This document shows, piece after piece, positions 6,601 to 13,154 of a stretch of 13,656 nucleotides of DNA. Position numbers and translations under genes: made by a program. Numbering within the stretch: the stretch's first letter is position 1; the number at the start of each line of letters is the position of its first letter. This DNA comes from Bdellovibrionales bacterium (lineage in GTDB: Bacteria > Bdellovibrionota > Bacteriovoracia > Bacteriovoracales > Bacteriovoracaceae), in the NCBI GenBank assembly GCA_023250775.1, contig JAHFAA010000028.1, positions 1,642-15,297 of the forward strand, given 5' to 3'. The notes beneath the pieces are model-generated. The model searched no databases. It had not been told where the DNA came from and worked only from the letters and a program-made list of their open reading frames with translations.

Positions 6601-9017
6601 AAGAAAGTTACGTCAGTAAATTTTCTAATGTGATGTTTACCTCCAAGACACCGGGAGTGTCGGTTGAATTCAGGGATTCGCCCGCGGTCACCGCCGGCAG
6701 CGAAGTGGTCACTGTTACAGACAAGGCCATCTTGGTGCTGATTGATTCCGGCAACACGACTTCAGCACAGGTCGTCACCGCCTTAAATGCCGTCACAGCG
6801 GTAACAGCTCTGGTCAATGTTTTTGAGAGTCAGGTGGCCTTGGGAACCAAGGTTGCCGTGATGACACCAACGACATTGACAACCAATGGTTCTCGCCTGG
6901 CCTGGAGATCCTTTCAAACCTATTGTGCCATTTCTGAGGCCGACGCTGTTTCTGTCAGTGGAGGTTGTAACTCGACGACTGGTGGATTTGATCTTGGGGC
7001 CTCGTGCCTGGGTTTCTGGACTCCTTCGGATGGTGCTGTTGACGGGAAAGTTACGGCCCTGGATGAGGATCACTACTATTATGATGCACGCAATAATAGA
7101 TGCTATCGGGGTTATCAGACCGGTCCCGCCGCTTGGAGCTTTGAAAGATATGATGCTACGGGCGCTGTCACTTTAGCGTGGAAACCTTTCACCGTGAGCG
7201 GGACGGGTTCCATTACAGGATACAAGGTGTATCGACGTCTCGGGGATGGAGATGGTGATGGGGTCGGAGGCATCGATCATCCCTTCGACTACACTGCCCC
7301 TCTCAATATTCGCGCTATTGCCAGCGATGCCACCAGCTTCACCGACGATTTTACCAGCGCTCAAATTCCACCAATTCCTAATACCGTTTATTTTTATGAA
7401 GTCCGTCCTATTATTGATGGCATTGTCTCGAGCACCGCTGAAGTCCATCGTCAGGTTCGCATCATTTCTCCGCCACCTAATATGGCCTTCGTGCATCGCT
7501 GGATTGTGAATCAGGAGATGTGCGAACTCATGCACTCTGAGAATCGTGATGATTTGGATTCCAGTGAGGCCGGTGAGTATACTATGGCGGGCGCCTCGAA
7601 TTACTATCGTTGCAAATATCATGGGCCGGGCGAAACGAGAGTCTCCGCCACCGAACACTATTATGATATAGGCAAAGATTTACTGGTGGATGTGGCCGAG
7701 GCCGGATGTGCCTATACCAAAAACTGCAACACCTCAGACGCTCTCCCTGATGGAAGCTGTATCGGTCAAGGGACTCCAAATGGTTTGATCAGAAATGCCG
7801 ATGGAGCAGCGGCGATCTATTACGATCGTTCCTCTGGAACCTGCTATAGCAATGTGGGTGTTGCTGGCACATCCGTGTGGACTGCGATTGGCCCCGGCAA
7901 CATTTCCACTTTTGCCACCAATTATCGCAACTTGAGAAATGCTCCTCTGGTCAATCTTGATCAGAAGACCGCCTACGATTTTTGCAATCTAGTTGTGCCA
8001 CCCACGATCCGAGGGCTTACAGGTGCTGCGCTCACAACAAGGTTGCCTAACCGGAAACATCAGATCGCCTTCAGTCAGTGGGATTCAGCCCTTGCAGATA
8101 CCGATGCCGACGCTTACGAAACGGGACTTTCTCTTAATGCTTCGTCAAAATGCAATAGTGCCGATGCCAGTGGATTAGACACTGGATATACTGATACGGA
8201 TCTTCCAACCTATGCCAGTCTCTTTTCTCTTCCCGGCGATGCGAGTTCTGAAATTAGATCAATTTATACCGGTTCCGAGCAAACGGCGGCGTGTGCTTCC
8301 CGTTTCGGCATTCAAGATGCTGTCGGCAATGTCGCCGAATTTTTAAGTGATCGCTTTCGTTGTAGTGAAAATGGTGGGGTGGCCAATTCCAGAGGTGGCA
8401 GTATTTGTTATGGAGTGGATAGTAGTGTGGAGGCGGCGCCTGGGGCCGGTGTTTACAACGTTTCTCGTTTGAATAATGCCGATGATATCTTCCACGTTCA
8501 AGACGATACGTCCTATGGAGATACCTACGCGATCGGCAAAAAAAGTACCGTTGCACCGAATGCGGATATTGGCCCTTGCGTGGACAGCACCGGCGCTGAC
8601 GGGGTCTGTGATGGACTGTTTGATAGCTGGCCTATAGAAGATTCGACTTATAGTTCGGGCCGGATCTTTCTTCCCGTCGGCCTTCCCGGCAATACACTTT
8701 ATGCAGACACCTACCCAACAAGTGCTGTGGGCAAAAGCATGTTTGCCATTGGTTCAACCAACGGAATTACGACTGCGAAATTGCATAATGATAAGGTGAC
8801 TGTGAATTCAGGAGATATTTTTGCCTCTGTCAGCGGGAGCGGTGGTACTGCAAATAATCGAGGATGTGGCGCCATGGTTGCGGGCGGGGGCTATAGGGGC
8901 AATTCGGGAAATGGCGTTTGGAACTTCGAGTTGATTCCCTGTGATACGCCATATTCCTATTATGCTTGGGGCGATATGATCTTTCGGGGTTGCGTAGTTC
9001 CCAGGACAACAAAATAG
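3672..9017 (+). CDS. Giant multidomain surface lipoprotein: Ig-like repeats, Cys modules, Fn3 and degenerate FGE-like domain
   Basis: This 1781-residue protein begins at GTG with a lipoprotein signal ending LLLLSAC (Cys30). Cadherin/Ig-like repeats follow, closing with the VNDAP-type motif at residues 160-166, 265-272, 497-501 and 608-612; the first two carry CSC..GIC and CAC..GVC patterns. A four-Cys module recurs at 615-674, 837-879, 1085-1155 and 1346-1403, and a second repeat type at about 384-452, 890-966 and 988-1056. A fibronectin type III domain (about 1164-1268) holds a DGDGDG insertion. Residues about 1271-1778 are an FGE/SUMF1-like fold: RLPNRK (1457), GIQDAVGNVAEF (1546-1557), and a closing FRGCVVP. 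The CxxxxC catalytic pair of true FGE is absent (GGGYRGNSGNGVW in that region), so it is probably a binding or structural fold rather than an enzyme. It is presumably exposed on the cell surface. Ligand and role are unknown. ATG 3705 is an alternative start. Confidence 0.85.
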   Translation: MPDKLTRFGNFMNFGVLKFLWVGLLLLSACLPEKGKEQASCGEYQSFDSKTRTCVDVGVPRKTPTGTLSNVTVAEDSGTTLVALSYTDINKDIAVGCYISSASSSLDGDGLLPVSCSCVAGICTAKITPDTNYYGLAEFRYKIADVDGTGVEQIVGVTVTPVDDAPVNNLLGISPLNGSSILEDTTVDWTLAYSDADGDKATACNIQNVSPHAAIQTACACSVLGVCKFSLAGTPQHYYGAGQFFSYQVYANGKWSTPSTVFFNITAVNDAPTLSATINYTILEGSTMTALSIGKGTGVGALYVAGSGSGSGSDVDNTNAQLVYTAISGPLAPGATLDNCMAGASDLDCEYNPGDSNYNDDYKLETVLVPVDGVGAPYALRLRAKTPGDLTPNITFTLLTGGSGGGATVSSVTTSSITVTIEDGVTTAKTIKDAIEAHAAANALIEVIMLGSVPMTAGATLSLTGAVSTVEKITYMVADPGGLTAGPATVNISITPVNDRPTGPGDFSVPDFAEDTVGTFNLRPGSDPDYNADQGTLSYKLKTAPIAAAGVLSGCMDLAGSDGPWDLTCTFTPVRNYSGGPVTFQYTTSDGILDATLPTTVSFNVTPVNDNPVICQYSAFADAPECGLNHCVGSGTPVSHSIVPTSHSSSKPVYWYDTASALCWRSNGATASSWEIDEDGYIADATVNQDDPIIANHIRIDEGGGDVNENVQTLTLSVESSNPAVIPVAGIAMYFPGSPNTATLGTSCTPAVPCAYSETGTSADAGDLKMVITPAGSTPGTSIIKLKVTDNGGKDVYQTFLVTVREAGALHNGWANLKALGPKIDRNDVPVGNPYVCSFSKTKCSSGMACRGTGSPVLSADELHAIYLDESSPSSPSCYLAEAKVVIGSLTYKARQEGIITIDVVSAAAKGVTVVGKHILIKIVPGDTDSDDIETMVRGDNDSTCADGDASCLVTVEKTGPNIFEAVTAAPYGLNIKESYVSKFSNVMFTSKTPGVSVEFRDSPAVTAGSEVVTVTDKAILVLIDSGNTTSAQVVTALNAVTAVTALVNVFESQVALGTKVAVMTPTTLTTNGSRLAWRSFQTYCAISEADAVSVSGGCNSTTGGFDLGASCLGFWTPSDGAVDGKVTALDEDHYYYDARNNRCYRGYQTGPAAWSFERYDATGAVTLAWKPFTVSGTGSITGYKVYRRLGDGDGDGVGGIDHPFDYTAPLNIRAIASDATSFTDDFTSAQIPPIPNTVYFYEVRPIIDGIVSSTAEVHRQVRIISPPPNMAFVHRWIVNQEMCELMHSENRDDLDSSEAGEYTMAGASNYYRCKYHGPGETRVSATEHYYDIGKDLLVDVAEAGCAYTKNCNTSDALPDGSCIGQGTPNGLIRNADGAAAIYYDRSSGTCYSNVGVAGTSVWTAIGPGNISTFATNYRNLRNAPLVNLDQKTAYDFCNLVVPPTIRGLTGAALTTRLPNRKHQIAFSQWDSALADTDADAYETGLSLNASSKCNSADASGLDTGYTDTDLPTYASLFSLPGDASSEIRSIYTGSEQTAACASRFGIQDAVGNVAEFLSDRFRCSENGGVANSRGGSICYGVDSSVEAAPGAGVYNVSRLNNADDIFHVQDDTSYGDTYAIGKKSTVAPNADIGPCVDSTGADGVCDGLFDSWPIEDSTYSSGRIFLPVGLPGNTLYADTYPTSAVGKSMFAIGSTNGITTAKLHNDKVTVNSGDIFASVSGSGGTANNRGCGAMVAGGGYRGNSGNGVWNFELIPCDTPYSYYAWGDMIFRGCVVPRTTK
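4821..5027 (+). repeat. AKTPG/DGxTT module, copy 1 of 3 in the giant lipoprotein
   Basis: Residues 384-452. AKTPG is followed by a hydrophobic strand, then ITVTIEDGVTTAKTIKDAIE and an Ala-rich stretch. Copies 2 and 3 share the order KTPG/RQEG, strand, strand, G-x-T-[TD], helix. The second half resembles the small IN-type motif of flagellin and related surface proteins; that similarity is a by-eye judgement. Confidence 0.55.
5514..5693 (+). repeat. Four-Cys C-x-G-x-G-[TS]-P module, copy A
   Basis: Residues 615-674, with Cys615, Cys626, Cys631, the CVGSGTP core, then YWYDTASALCW with Cys663 and a closing Trp674. It sits directly after the fourth VNDxP Ig-like repeat. Four cysteines in a predicted exported protein suggest two disulphides. 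Confidence 0.65.
6180..6308 (+). repeat. Four-Cys C-x-G-x-G-[TS]-P module, copy B
   Basis: Residues 837-879, with Cys837, Cys844, Cys850, core CRGTGSP, then IYLDESSPSSPSCY with Cys878. This is the shortest copy, and it runs straight into copy 2 of the AKTPG/DGxTT module. Confidence 0.6.
6351..6569 (+). repeat. AKTPG/DGxTT module, copy 2 of 3
   Basis: Residues 894-966, the most divergent copy: ARQEG replaces AKTPG, and ILIKIVPGDTDSDDIETM replaces the ITVTIEDGVTT part. It has an extra Cys pair (CADGDASC) in the position of the Ala-rich stretch. Confidence 0.4.
6645..6839 (+). repeat. AKTPG/DGxTT module, copy 3 of 3
   Basis: Residues 992-1056. KTPGVSVEF is followed by VVTVTDKAILVLIDSGNTT and then SAQVVTALNAVTAVTALV, closely matching copy 1 in order and spacing. 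Confidence 0.55.
6924..7136 (+). repeat. Four-Cys module, copy C (core C-L-G-F-W-T-P)
   Basis: Residues 1085-1155, with Cys1085, Cys1099, Cys1112, core CLGFWTP, then HYYYDARNNRCY with Cys1144 and closing Trp1155. The second Gly of the core is Trp here. It directly precedes the Fn3 domain. Confidence 0.6.
7707..7880 (+). repeat. Four-Cys C-x-G-x-G-[TS]-P module, copy D, nested in the FGE-like fold
   Basis: Residues 1346-1403, with Cys1346, Cys1352, Cys1363, core CIGQGTP, then IYYDRSSGTCY with Cys1391 and closing Trp1403. It lies between the first FGE-like strand (FVHRWIVNQEMCELM, about 1273) and the RLPNRK core (1457), so it interrupts the domain. Confidence 0.65.
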
Positions 9018-9018
9018 A

Positions 9019-9355
9019 GATGGCTGCGTTTGGGGCATGGTTGGTTGAGGCGTACGGCACTTATGGTAGGAGATTATGGTTCCGGTTTCTTGCTACGACA
9101 GGCACGAACACTGCCGTCACGAACTTGCGAAGTGGGGCAGGTGGGGGAAATAATGGTCCTTGCGACGGTTCGAATAGCTCAAACTGCGATGTTTATGTGC
9201 TCGGTAATAGTGCTGGGTCGGGCGCAACTTGGTCCCCCACAAGTCCTGAGGCCAATTATACGAATTCAACCGCCACCAACAAGAGAACCGATATCGGCTT
9301 TCGCTGCATGATCGAAGTCGACAGCAGCACGAATTATAACGAACCCCAATTCTAG
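9019..9355 (+). pseudogene. Out-of-frame remnant with an FGE-like C-terminal end
   Basis: Downstream of the giant lipoprotein stop, a different plus frame is open to TAG 9353-9355. It ends with TDIGFRCMIEVD, closely matching the usual end (IGFRC) of FGE-like domains. The giant lipoprotein already has its own end (FRGCVVP), so this is a second tail. Its upstream half is unclear: MVGDYGSGF at about 9066-9092 is read in the giant gene's own frame, while the IGFRC end is read in another frame. It has no credible start or ribosome binding site. Likely explanations are a decayed tandem paralogue or a frameshifted extension of the giant gene. A run of four A just before the giant gene's TAG would join the two frames if one A were added. 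Confidence 0.4.
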
Positions 9356-9554
9356 ATAGGCCCTTCTGCCATCCTTTCGAGTCACCTCTTTCATGATGAA
9401 AAACTTCCCATTTCTTGTGCAACCTATTGATTTTACTTGATTATTTTTTTCGTTGGAATGGATTATCGTGCAAGAGTGCGAAAGAATGGCCCTTTTTCCG
9501 TTCAATGTTAGAATTAATAAGAGCTTTTTTGTGGCGCGTTTTTGGGGTCTAAAA
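9356..9554. other. Spacer upstream of the membrane protein gene
   Basis: This AT-rich spacer contains no supported gene. The reading frame of the next gene extends up to 9453, but those 34 residues are charged and would bury the signal peptide, so I treat this as untranslated. The T-rich run at 9444-9451 has no stable stem before it. GGGG at 9544-9547 is a plausible ribosome binding site for the ATG at 9555. I cannot assign a promoter. Confidence 0.5.
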
Positions 9555-12233
9555 ATGAAAAAAATATCTGTTTATTTATCAGTTGCAGCACTCTTTTATC
9601 TTCAGCTGACGGTGCCCTTTTTAAATTTTGGCATTTTCCCGAAGGTGCTTTCTGGCGATGCCTATGCCGCTTGTGATCCCGCAGCCGCCGCCGCTATGGG
9701 CGTTACCTGTGGTCAGGTTGCTGGTCTACAGGCAGAGAAGCTCAAGTGTGATGAACTTTCGGCGCAAGGGCAAACGGCCCAAGCGAGTGATGAGCAGGCC
9801 AATACTTCAGAGCAAAACAGACAGGACAGTCAAACACTGTCCGATCAATTTACCTCTATAAAGCAAGACGAGGCCGGGTCAATGGTGACCAGTGATGTTC
9901 TGACTGGCATTATGTTTATAGCCATAGGCATCACCTCCATCTATATGGGAATGGGTTGTGTGGGTAAGCCGTGTGGCGCCGGTACATGGACGGCATGGAG
10001 TGCTGCGGTCGTTTATTTTGCCGGTGAAGTCGTCGGTTATGTTGGTTATCAAAAAGGCATGGATGCATTAGGAGCGAACCAGGCCGACTATCTTGCCTGT
10101 GAGAAATCGAAAGGAATCCAAAGAAACAGCGACGACGAGTCTGATACCCAAAAAGCGGCCTTCGATGCCGCCAGTTCTGGTCTTTCTTTTGATGACAAGA
10201 AGTCGCTCGAGGGCGTCCAATATGGTGCCTTAAAAAAACAGCAAGATGCTCTCTCAATTATTAAGGATTACTCCCTTGCCAAGGCGCTTATTCAGACTGC
10301 GGCTGCGGCCTTGTATCTAGTCGCTACGATTATCGAGATCGCCAATACGGTGTCGGATAATTCGGCGATGACCTCAACGCAGGCAAAATTCACCGCCCTC
10401 GCTGCCACCGCAACTTTTCCGGCATGTATTCCTCCAGCAGCGGCCCCGGGATGTGTGGCCTGTGGTGCTTCAGCAGTAGAAACTGCTGGTTTCATCGGAC
10501 AATATCAAGCCAGATATAATACTCTTAGTTCGTGTTTTGCCGCCGGCCCAGTAGCTGCGGCAAGCAACGATTGGGCGGTTCTTTCAGGTGCTGATGCTGC
10601 TGTGATTGTAGGGTGTCCCGGAACGGTCCTGGCAGGTCAATCAGCTGCAGCAGTCACATATTCTAAGACTGCGTTGGCCTCCGTGTCTGGGAAAATCGAA
10701 GGAAATGTTTGGCCCAATTGTACCGCACAGCCTGGTTGTATTCCCGCCATCTGTGTGGTGGATAATAATCTGATTCCCCAAAATTTATATTCTCCCATGA
10801 GTGAGGAACAGCGGGTTTCTCTCGAGACCAAAGGGTGGATGGAACAAATTGTGGAGATGGCCGTGCCCACTGCCGAGGCCTCAACCGGCGGTAATTGGAT
10901 CAAGGGAATTGGTGCCACTGCCATGGTTATCATCATTCTTTTGGGAGTCATTTCAGGTTTTACCCAGCTTGCCGGCCATTTTAAACTTCGACCTCCCCAA
11001 CGTATTGTTCTCTTTTCCGTCATGTCCGCATTGGCCCTCTTGGCCATGTCGGTGACTTGGGGTGTTTATACCGAAATGGGTGATCGCATCGATAAGATTC
11101 AGGAAATTTTGGATGCCTGGAACAAATTAGGGTCAGGATCCGGTGTCACGATTGGCACACCAACCCCTACACCGACACCGACAGCGCCTCCTACTCCGAC
11201 AGCACCTCCTACGCCTACGCCTACACCTACACCGGAGCCTACACCAACAGCGCCTCCTACAGCGACACCAGTCAGTTCTATTGATTGGGGCGGAAAAGTT
11301 AAAAATTTCGTCTACGGCCTGTTCCAAAAGGACAAGAGTCCCGTTTCTTCTCTTTCAAAATGGATTGGAAGCACTTTTGATTCACCACTAGCTTCCGCTT
11401 TGGCGGCAGGTCTTGGTATGGCCGTCTCTCTGCCAGGGAGCAGGGCATTTCCGTGTATGACAAAACTGGAAAATGGAAAGTGTCCTTCCCAATCCAAACT
11501 TGCTCTTCAAGCATTGGCCAATGTCCCGGAATTGCCGGATCTGGCCTTGCAGCAATCCAAAAGAGGCATCATGGTCGCCAATGCTCTAGGTGGTGCTTCA
11601 GGCATTTCTGTTGAGAATATGAACATGATGAGATCGATTGCGAGAGATATGGCAAAGACCAAAACCTTGGCCGATAAGATGGAAAAGCTGCATGATCAAA
11701 AGCAAATCGAAATGGCCGATTCTCTTCGCCAGGCCAATGCCAATTTTATTAATTATTATAATTCGCTCTCGCCCGAGGATAAGAGCAAAATTAATCCAAA
11801 TCTGATCAAGCAAATGAATGAGACGGCACAATTTAAACCTGTGAAGTTGAAAGATGCGCGGCAAGGGCTGTTCAATCAACTGAAGAAGATTGTGAGTGAT
11901 CGCATGAGCAAACTCTCTGCCAGTGCCAGGGATACTCTGATGAAATCGAGAATTTTCTCGATGGGCATGGATCCCCAAAAAGTGAGCAAGAGGGTCGAGC
12001 ACAATCGGGCCAAAATGGGCAGTCAGGCAGCCGCCACAGCAGATGGAAGTTTCGCACCCGAGCAGCAACAGAATAATGGGATTGCCACCGGCAACGCGAC
12101 TGGGAAAAAGGATGGCAACGATGGGATCGATGAATTAGAAATTACTGTCGATGATATTAACAAGGGCCCGGATATCAGTATCTTCCAGTTAATTTCACAA
12201 CGATACCGAAGGATTTATAAGTTAACGGAATAA
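9555..12233 (+). CDS. Cys-rich multi-spanning membrane protein with Pro-Thr linker, function unknown
   Basis: ATG 9555 (892 residues) is chosen because MKKISVYLSVAALFYLQLTV gives a proper signal peptide, with a likely cut after GDAYA (residue 38). Predicted hydrophobic segments lie at about 115-134, 145-166, 244-264, 451-472 and 482-506. A 38-residue Thr-Pro linker (535-572) leads to a 320-residue soluble C-terminus with strongly charged helices around 690-790. Cysteines are clustered outside the membrane segments (CVGKPC; CIPPAAAPGCVAC; CTAQPGCIPAIC; FPCMTKLENGKC), suggesting periplasmic disulphides. That fits best if 115-166 and 451-506 are hairpins and 244-264 does not cross. I do not recognise the family. 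The stop codon is followed immediately by the next gene's GTG, so the two are probably translated together and may form one complex. Confidence 0.8.
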   Translation: MKKISVYLSVAALFYLQLTVPFLNFGIFPKVLSGDAYAACDPAAAAAMGVTCGQVAGLQAEKLKCDELSAQGQTAQASDEQANTSEQNRQDSQTLSDQFTSIKQDEAGSMVTSDVLTGIMFIAIGITSIYMGMGCVGKPCGAGTWTAWSAAVVYFAGEVVGYVGYQKGMDALGANQADYLACEKSKGIQRNSDDESDTQKAAFDAASSGLSFDDKKSLEGVQYGALKKQQDALSIIKDYSLAKALIQTAAAALYLVATIIEIANTVSDNSAMTSTQAKFTALAATATFPACIPPAAAPGCVACGASAVETAGFIGQYQARYNTLSSCFAAGPVAAASNDWAVLSGADAAVIVGCPGTVLAGQSAAAVTYSKTALASVSGKIEGNVWPNCTAQPGCIPAICVVDNNLIPQNLYSPMSEEQRVSLETKGWMEQIVEMAVPTAEASTGGNWIKGIGATAMVIIILLGVISGFTQLAGHFKLRPPQRIVLFSVMSALALLAMSVTWGVYTEMGDRIDKIQEILDAWNKLGSGSGVTIGTPTPTPTPTAPPTPTAPPTPTPTPTPEPTPTAPPTATPVSSIDWGGKVKNFVYGLFQKDKSPVSSLSKWIGSTFDSPLASALAAGLGMAVSLPGSRAFPCMTKLENGKCPSQSKLALQALANVPELPDLALQQSKRGIMVANALGGASGISVENMNMMRSIARDMAKTKTLADKMEKLHDQKQIEMADSLRQANANFINYYNSLSPEDKSKINPNLIKQMNETAQFKPVKLKDARQGLFNQLKKIVSDRMSKLSASARDTLMKSRIFSMGMDPQKVSKRVEHNRAKMGSQAAATADGSFAPEQQQNNGIATGNATGKKDGNDGIDELEITVDDINKGPDISIFQLISQRYRRIYKLTE
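11157..11270 (+). repeat. Thr-Pro-rich linker repeat in the membrane protein gene
   Basis: Thirty-eight residues (535-572) of TPTPTP, TAPP and EP units are encoded by ACN-CCN codons with mixed third bases. The linker separates the last membrane hairpin from the soluble C-terminal domain. Extended Pro-rich spacers in envelope proteins often bridge the periplasm or peptidoglycan; that role is inferred here. Confidence 0.75.
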
Positions 12234-13154
12234 GTGAGACAGTTAATTTCCAAAATACTCAGTGACAAAAGAGTTCAAATCTCTATCGCAATTGCTCTGG
12301 TGATTGCGATAGGGTTGCTCTTTTATGACTCCCCTCCCGAAGATAATAGCGTTTCCTTTTCCCAGTATCGCGAAGTTCTGGAAGACGCCAAGATTAGACC
12401 GCAGACCACGGCCATTCCCTCGCTTTCTCCTAAAGAGGAGAATGTTTCCCCGGAGACTCGCAATGTTGAGTTTGAAGAGGCCTTGGCCAGCGCACGTCAG
12501 GCGCATAAACGTTGCGAGCTGGCCTTTCGCAAATTATTGCCTAATAAAAAATGGCCGGCGCCTTTTGGGCCGTCTTATGAACAGGTGCAAGATTTGACGG
12601 GGTTCTTGAATGCCGGCCTCACTCCAAGTTTGGCCAAGGAAGATGATCGCGTGCTCAAGGCGATTGAGTCCGAGCTGATGAATGGCCATGGCGAGATGAA
12701 TCCCGCGCGGGTACAGACTTTGCTGCGAACATTTTGGGAATTGGAATCCTGCCGTGGGCGCGACTGGGCCACCTTGTTTGATGCCGTGTTAGAATTGGCG
12801 CGAAAAAATAAGGCCGGCAAAAAATATCAAGATGCCGACGCCCGCGCGCTGGTCGGCCAAATCTGGCGTGCTCTGGTGCAGGCACAGAAGGGGAGTTACA
12901 CTCCCGCTGATTTGGTTTTTCTTTTGGGTTTTTGGCAAAAGGCCATGGCCCAAGGTTTGATCGCCGGCGAGTATCGAGGAGAGCTGACAACTCTATCGGA
13001 CAAAATCCTGCATGAAATGCATGAAGATGAAGCGCGTTTGCCGCAATCAGGAATCGCTTTGTCGCGCGAAAAATTTTTGGATTTTTTCCACGAGATTCAG
13101 GCGCTTGGGCATGAGCTGGAGGATTTTGGAAAAGAAGTTCTCTTAGACAGGTAG
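12234..13154 (+). CDS. Signal-anchor (single-TM) protein of unknown function, coupled to the upstream gene
   Basis: This 306-residue protein starts at a GTG directly abutting the TAA of the preceding gene, which implies translational coupling. The N-terminus MRQLISKILSDKRVQ is basic, followed by one hydrophobic segment (about 16-31, ISIAIALVIAIGLLFY). The protein is therefore probably N-in with the rest in the periplasm. A Pro/Ser/Glu-rich stretch (about 33-75) leads to a mostly helical domain (about 78-306) with Cys residues at about 93 and 173 and many charged residues. No family is recognised. The closest functional statement I can support is partnership with the upstream membrane protein. 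Its 3' end overlaps the convergent thioesterase gene by 12 bases. Confidence 0.75.
   Translation: MRQLISKILSDKRVQISIAIALVIAIGLLFYDSPPEDNSVSFSQYREVLEDAKIRPQTTAIPSLSPKEENVSPETRNVEFEEALASARQAHKRCELAFRKLLPNKKWPAPFGPSYEQVQDLTGFLNAGLTPSLAKEDDRVLKAIESELMNGHGEMNPARVQTLLRTFWELESCRGRDWATLFDAVLELARKNKAGKKYQDADARALVGQIWRALVQAQKGSYTPADLVFLLGFWQKAMAQGLIAGEYRGELTTLSDKILHEMHEDEARLPQSGIALSREKFLDFFHEIQALGHELEDFGKEVLLDR

Noticed and set aside
7173..7658. Minus-strand 161-residue open frame inside the giant lipoprotein gene
   Set aside because: It lies antisense to the Fn3/FGE coding region, where the plus frame is clearly coding; it is a shadow frame.
9005..9020. Programmed -1 frameshift at the end of the giant lipoprotein
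   Set aside because: Only a single tRNA could re-pair (AAA on the A run); the preceding ACA would not pair in the shifted frame, and no downstream stimulatory structure is evident. Decay or a sequence error is simpler.
9400..9470. Third copy of the shared upstream region before the membrane protein gene
   Set aside because: Only TTGTGCAACC and TTGGAAT resemble the blocks, the spacing differs, and AAATAGGG is missing.
9453..9554. Longer N-terminus for the membrane protein starting at 9453 or 9486
   Set aside because: It would put charged residues before a well-formed signal peptide that begins at ATG 9555.
11598..12068. Minus-strand 156-residue open frame antisense to the membrane protein C-terminus
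   Set aside because: It has a His/Ile-rich composition typical of antisense frames over charged helices, and no start signal.
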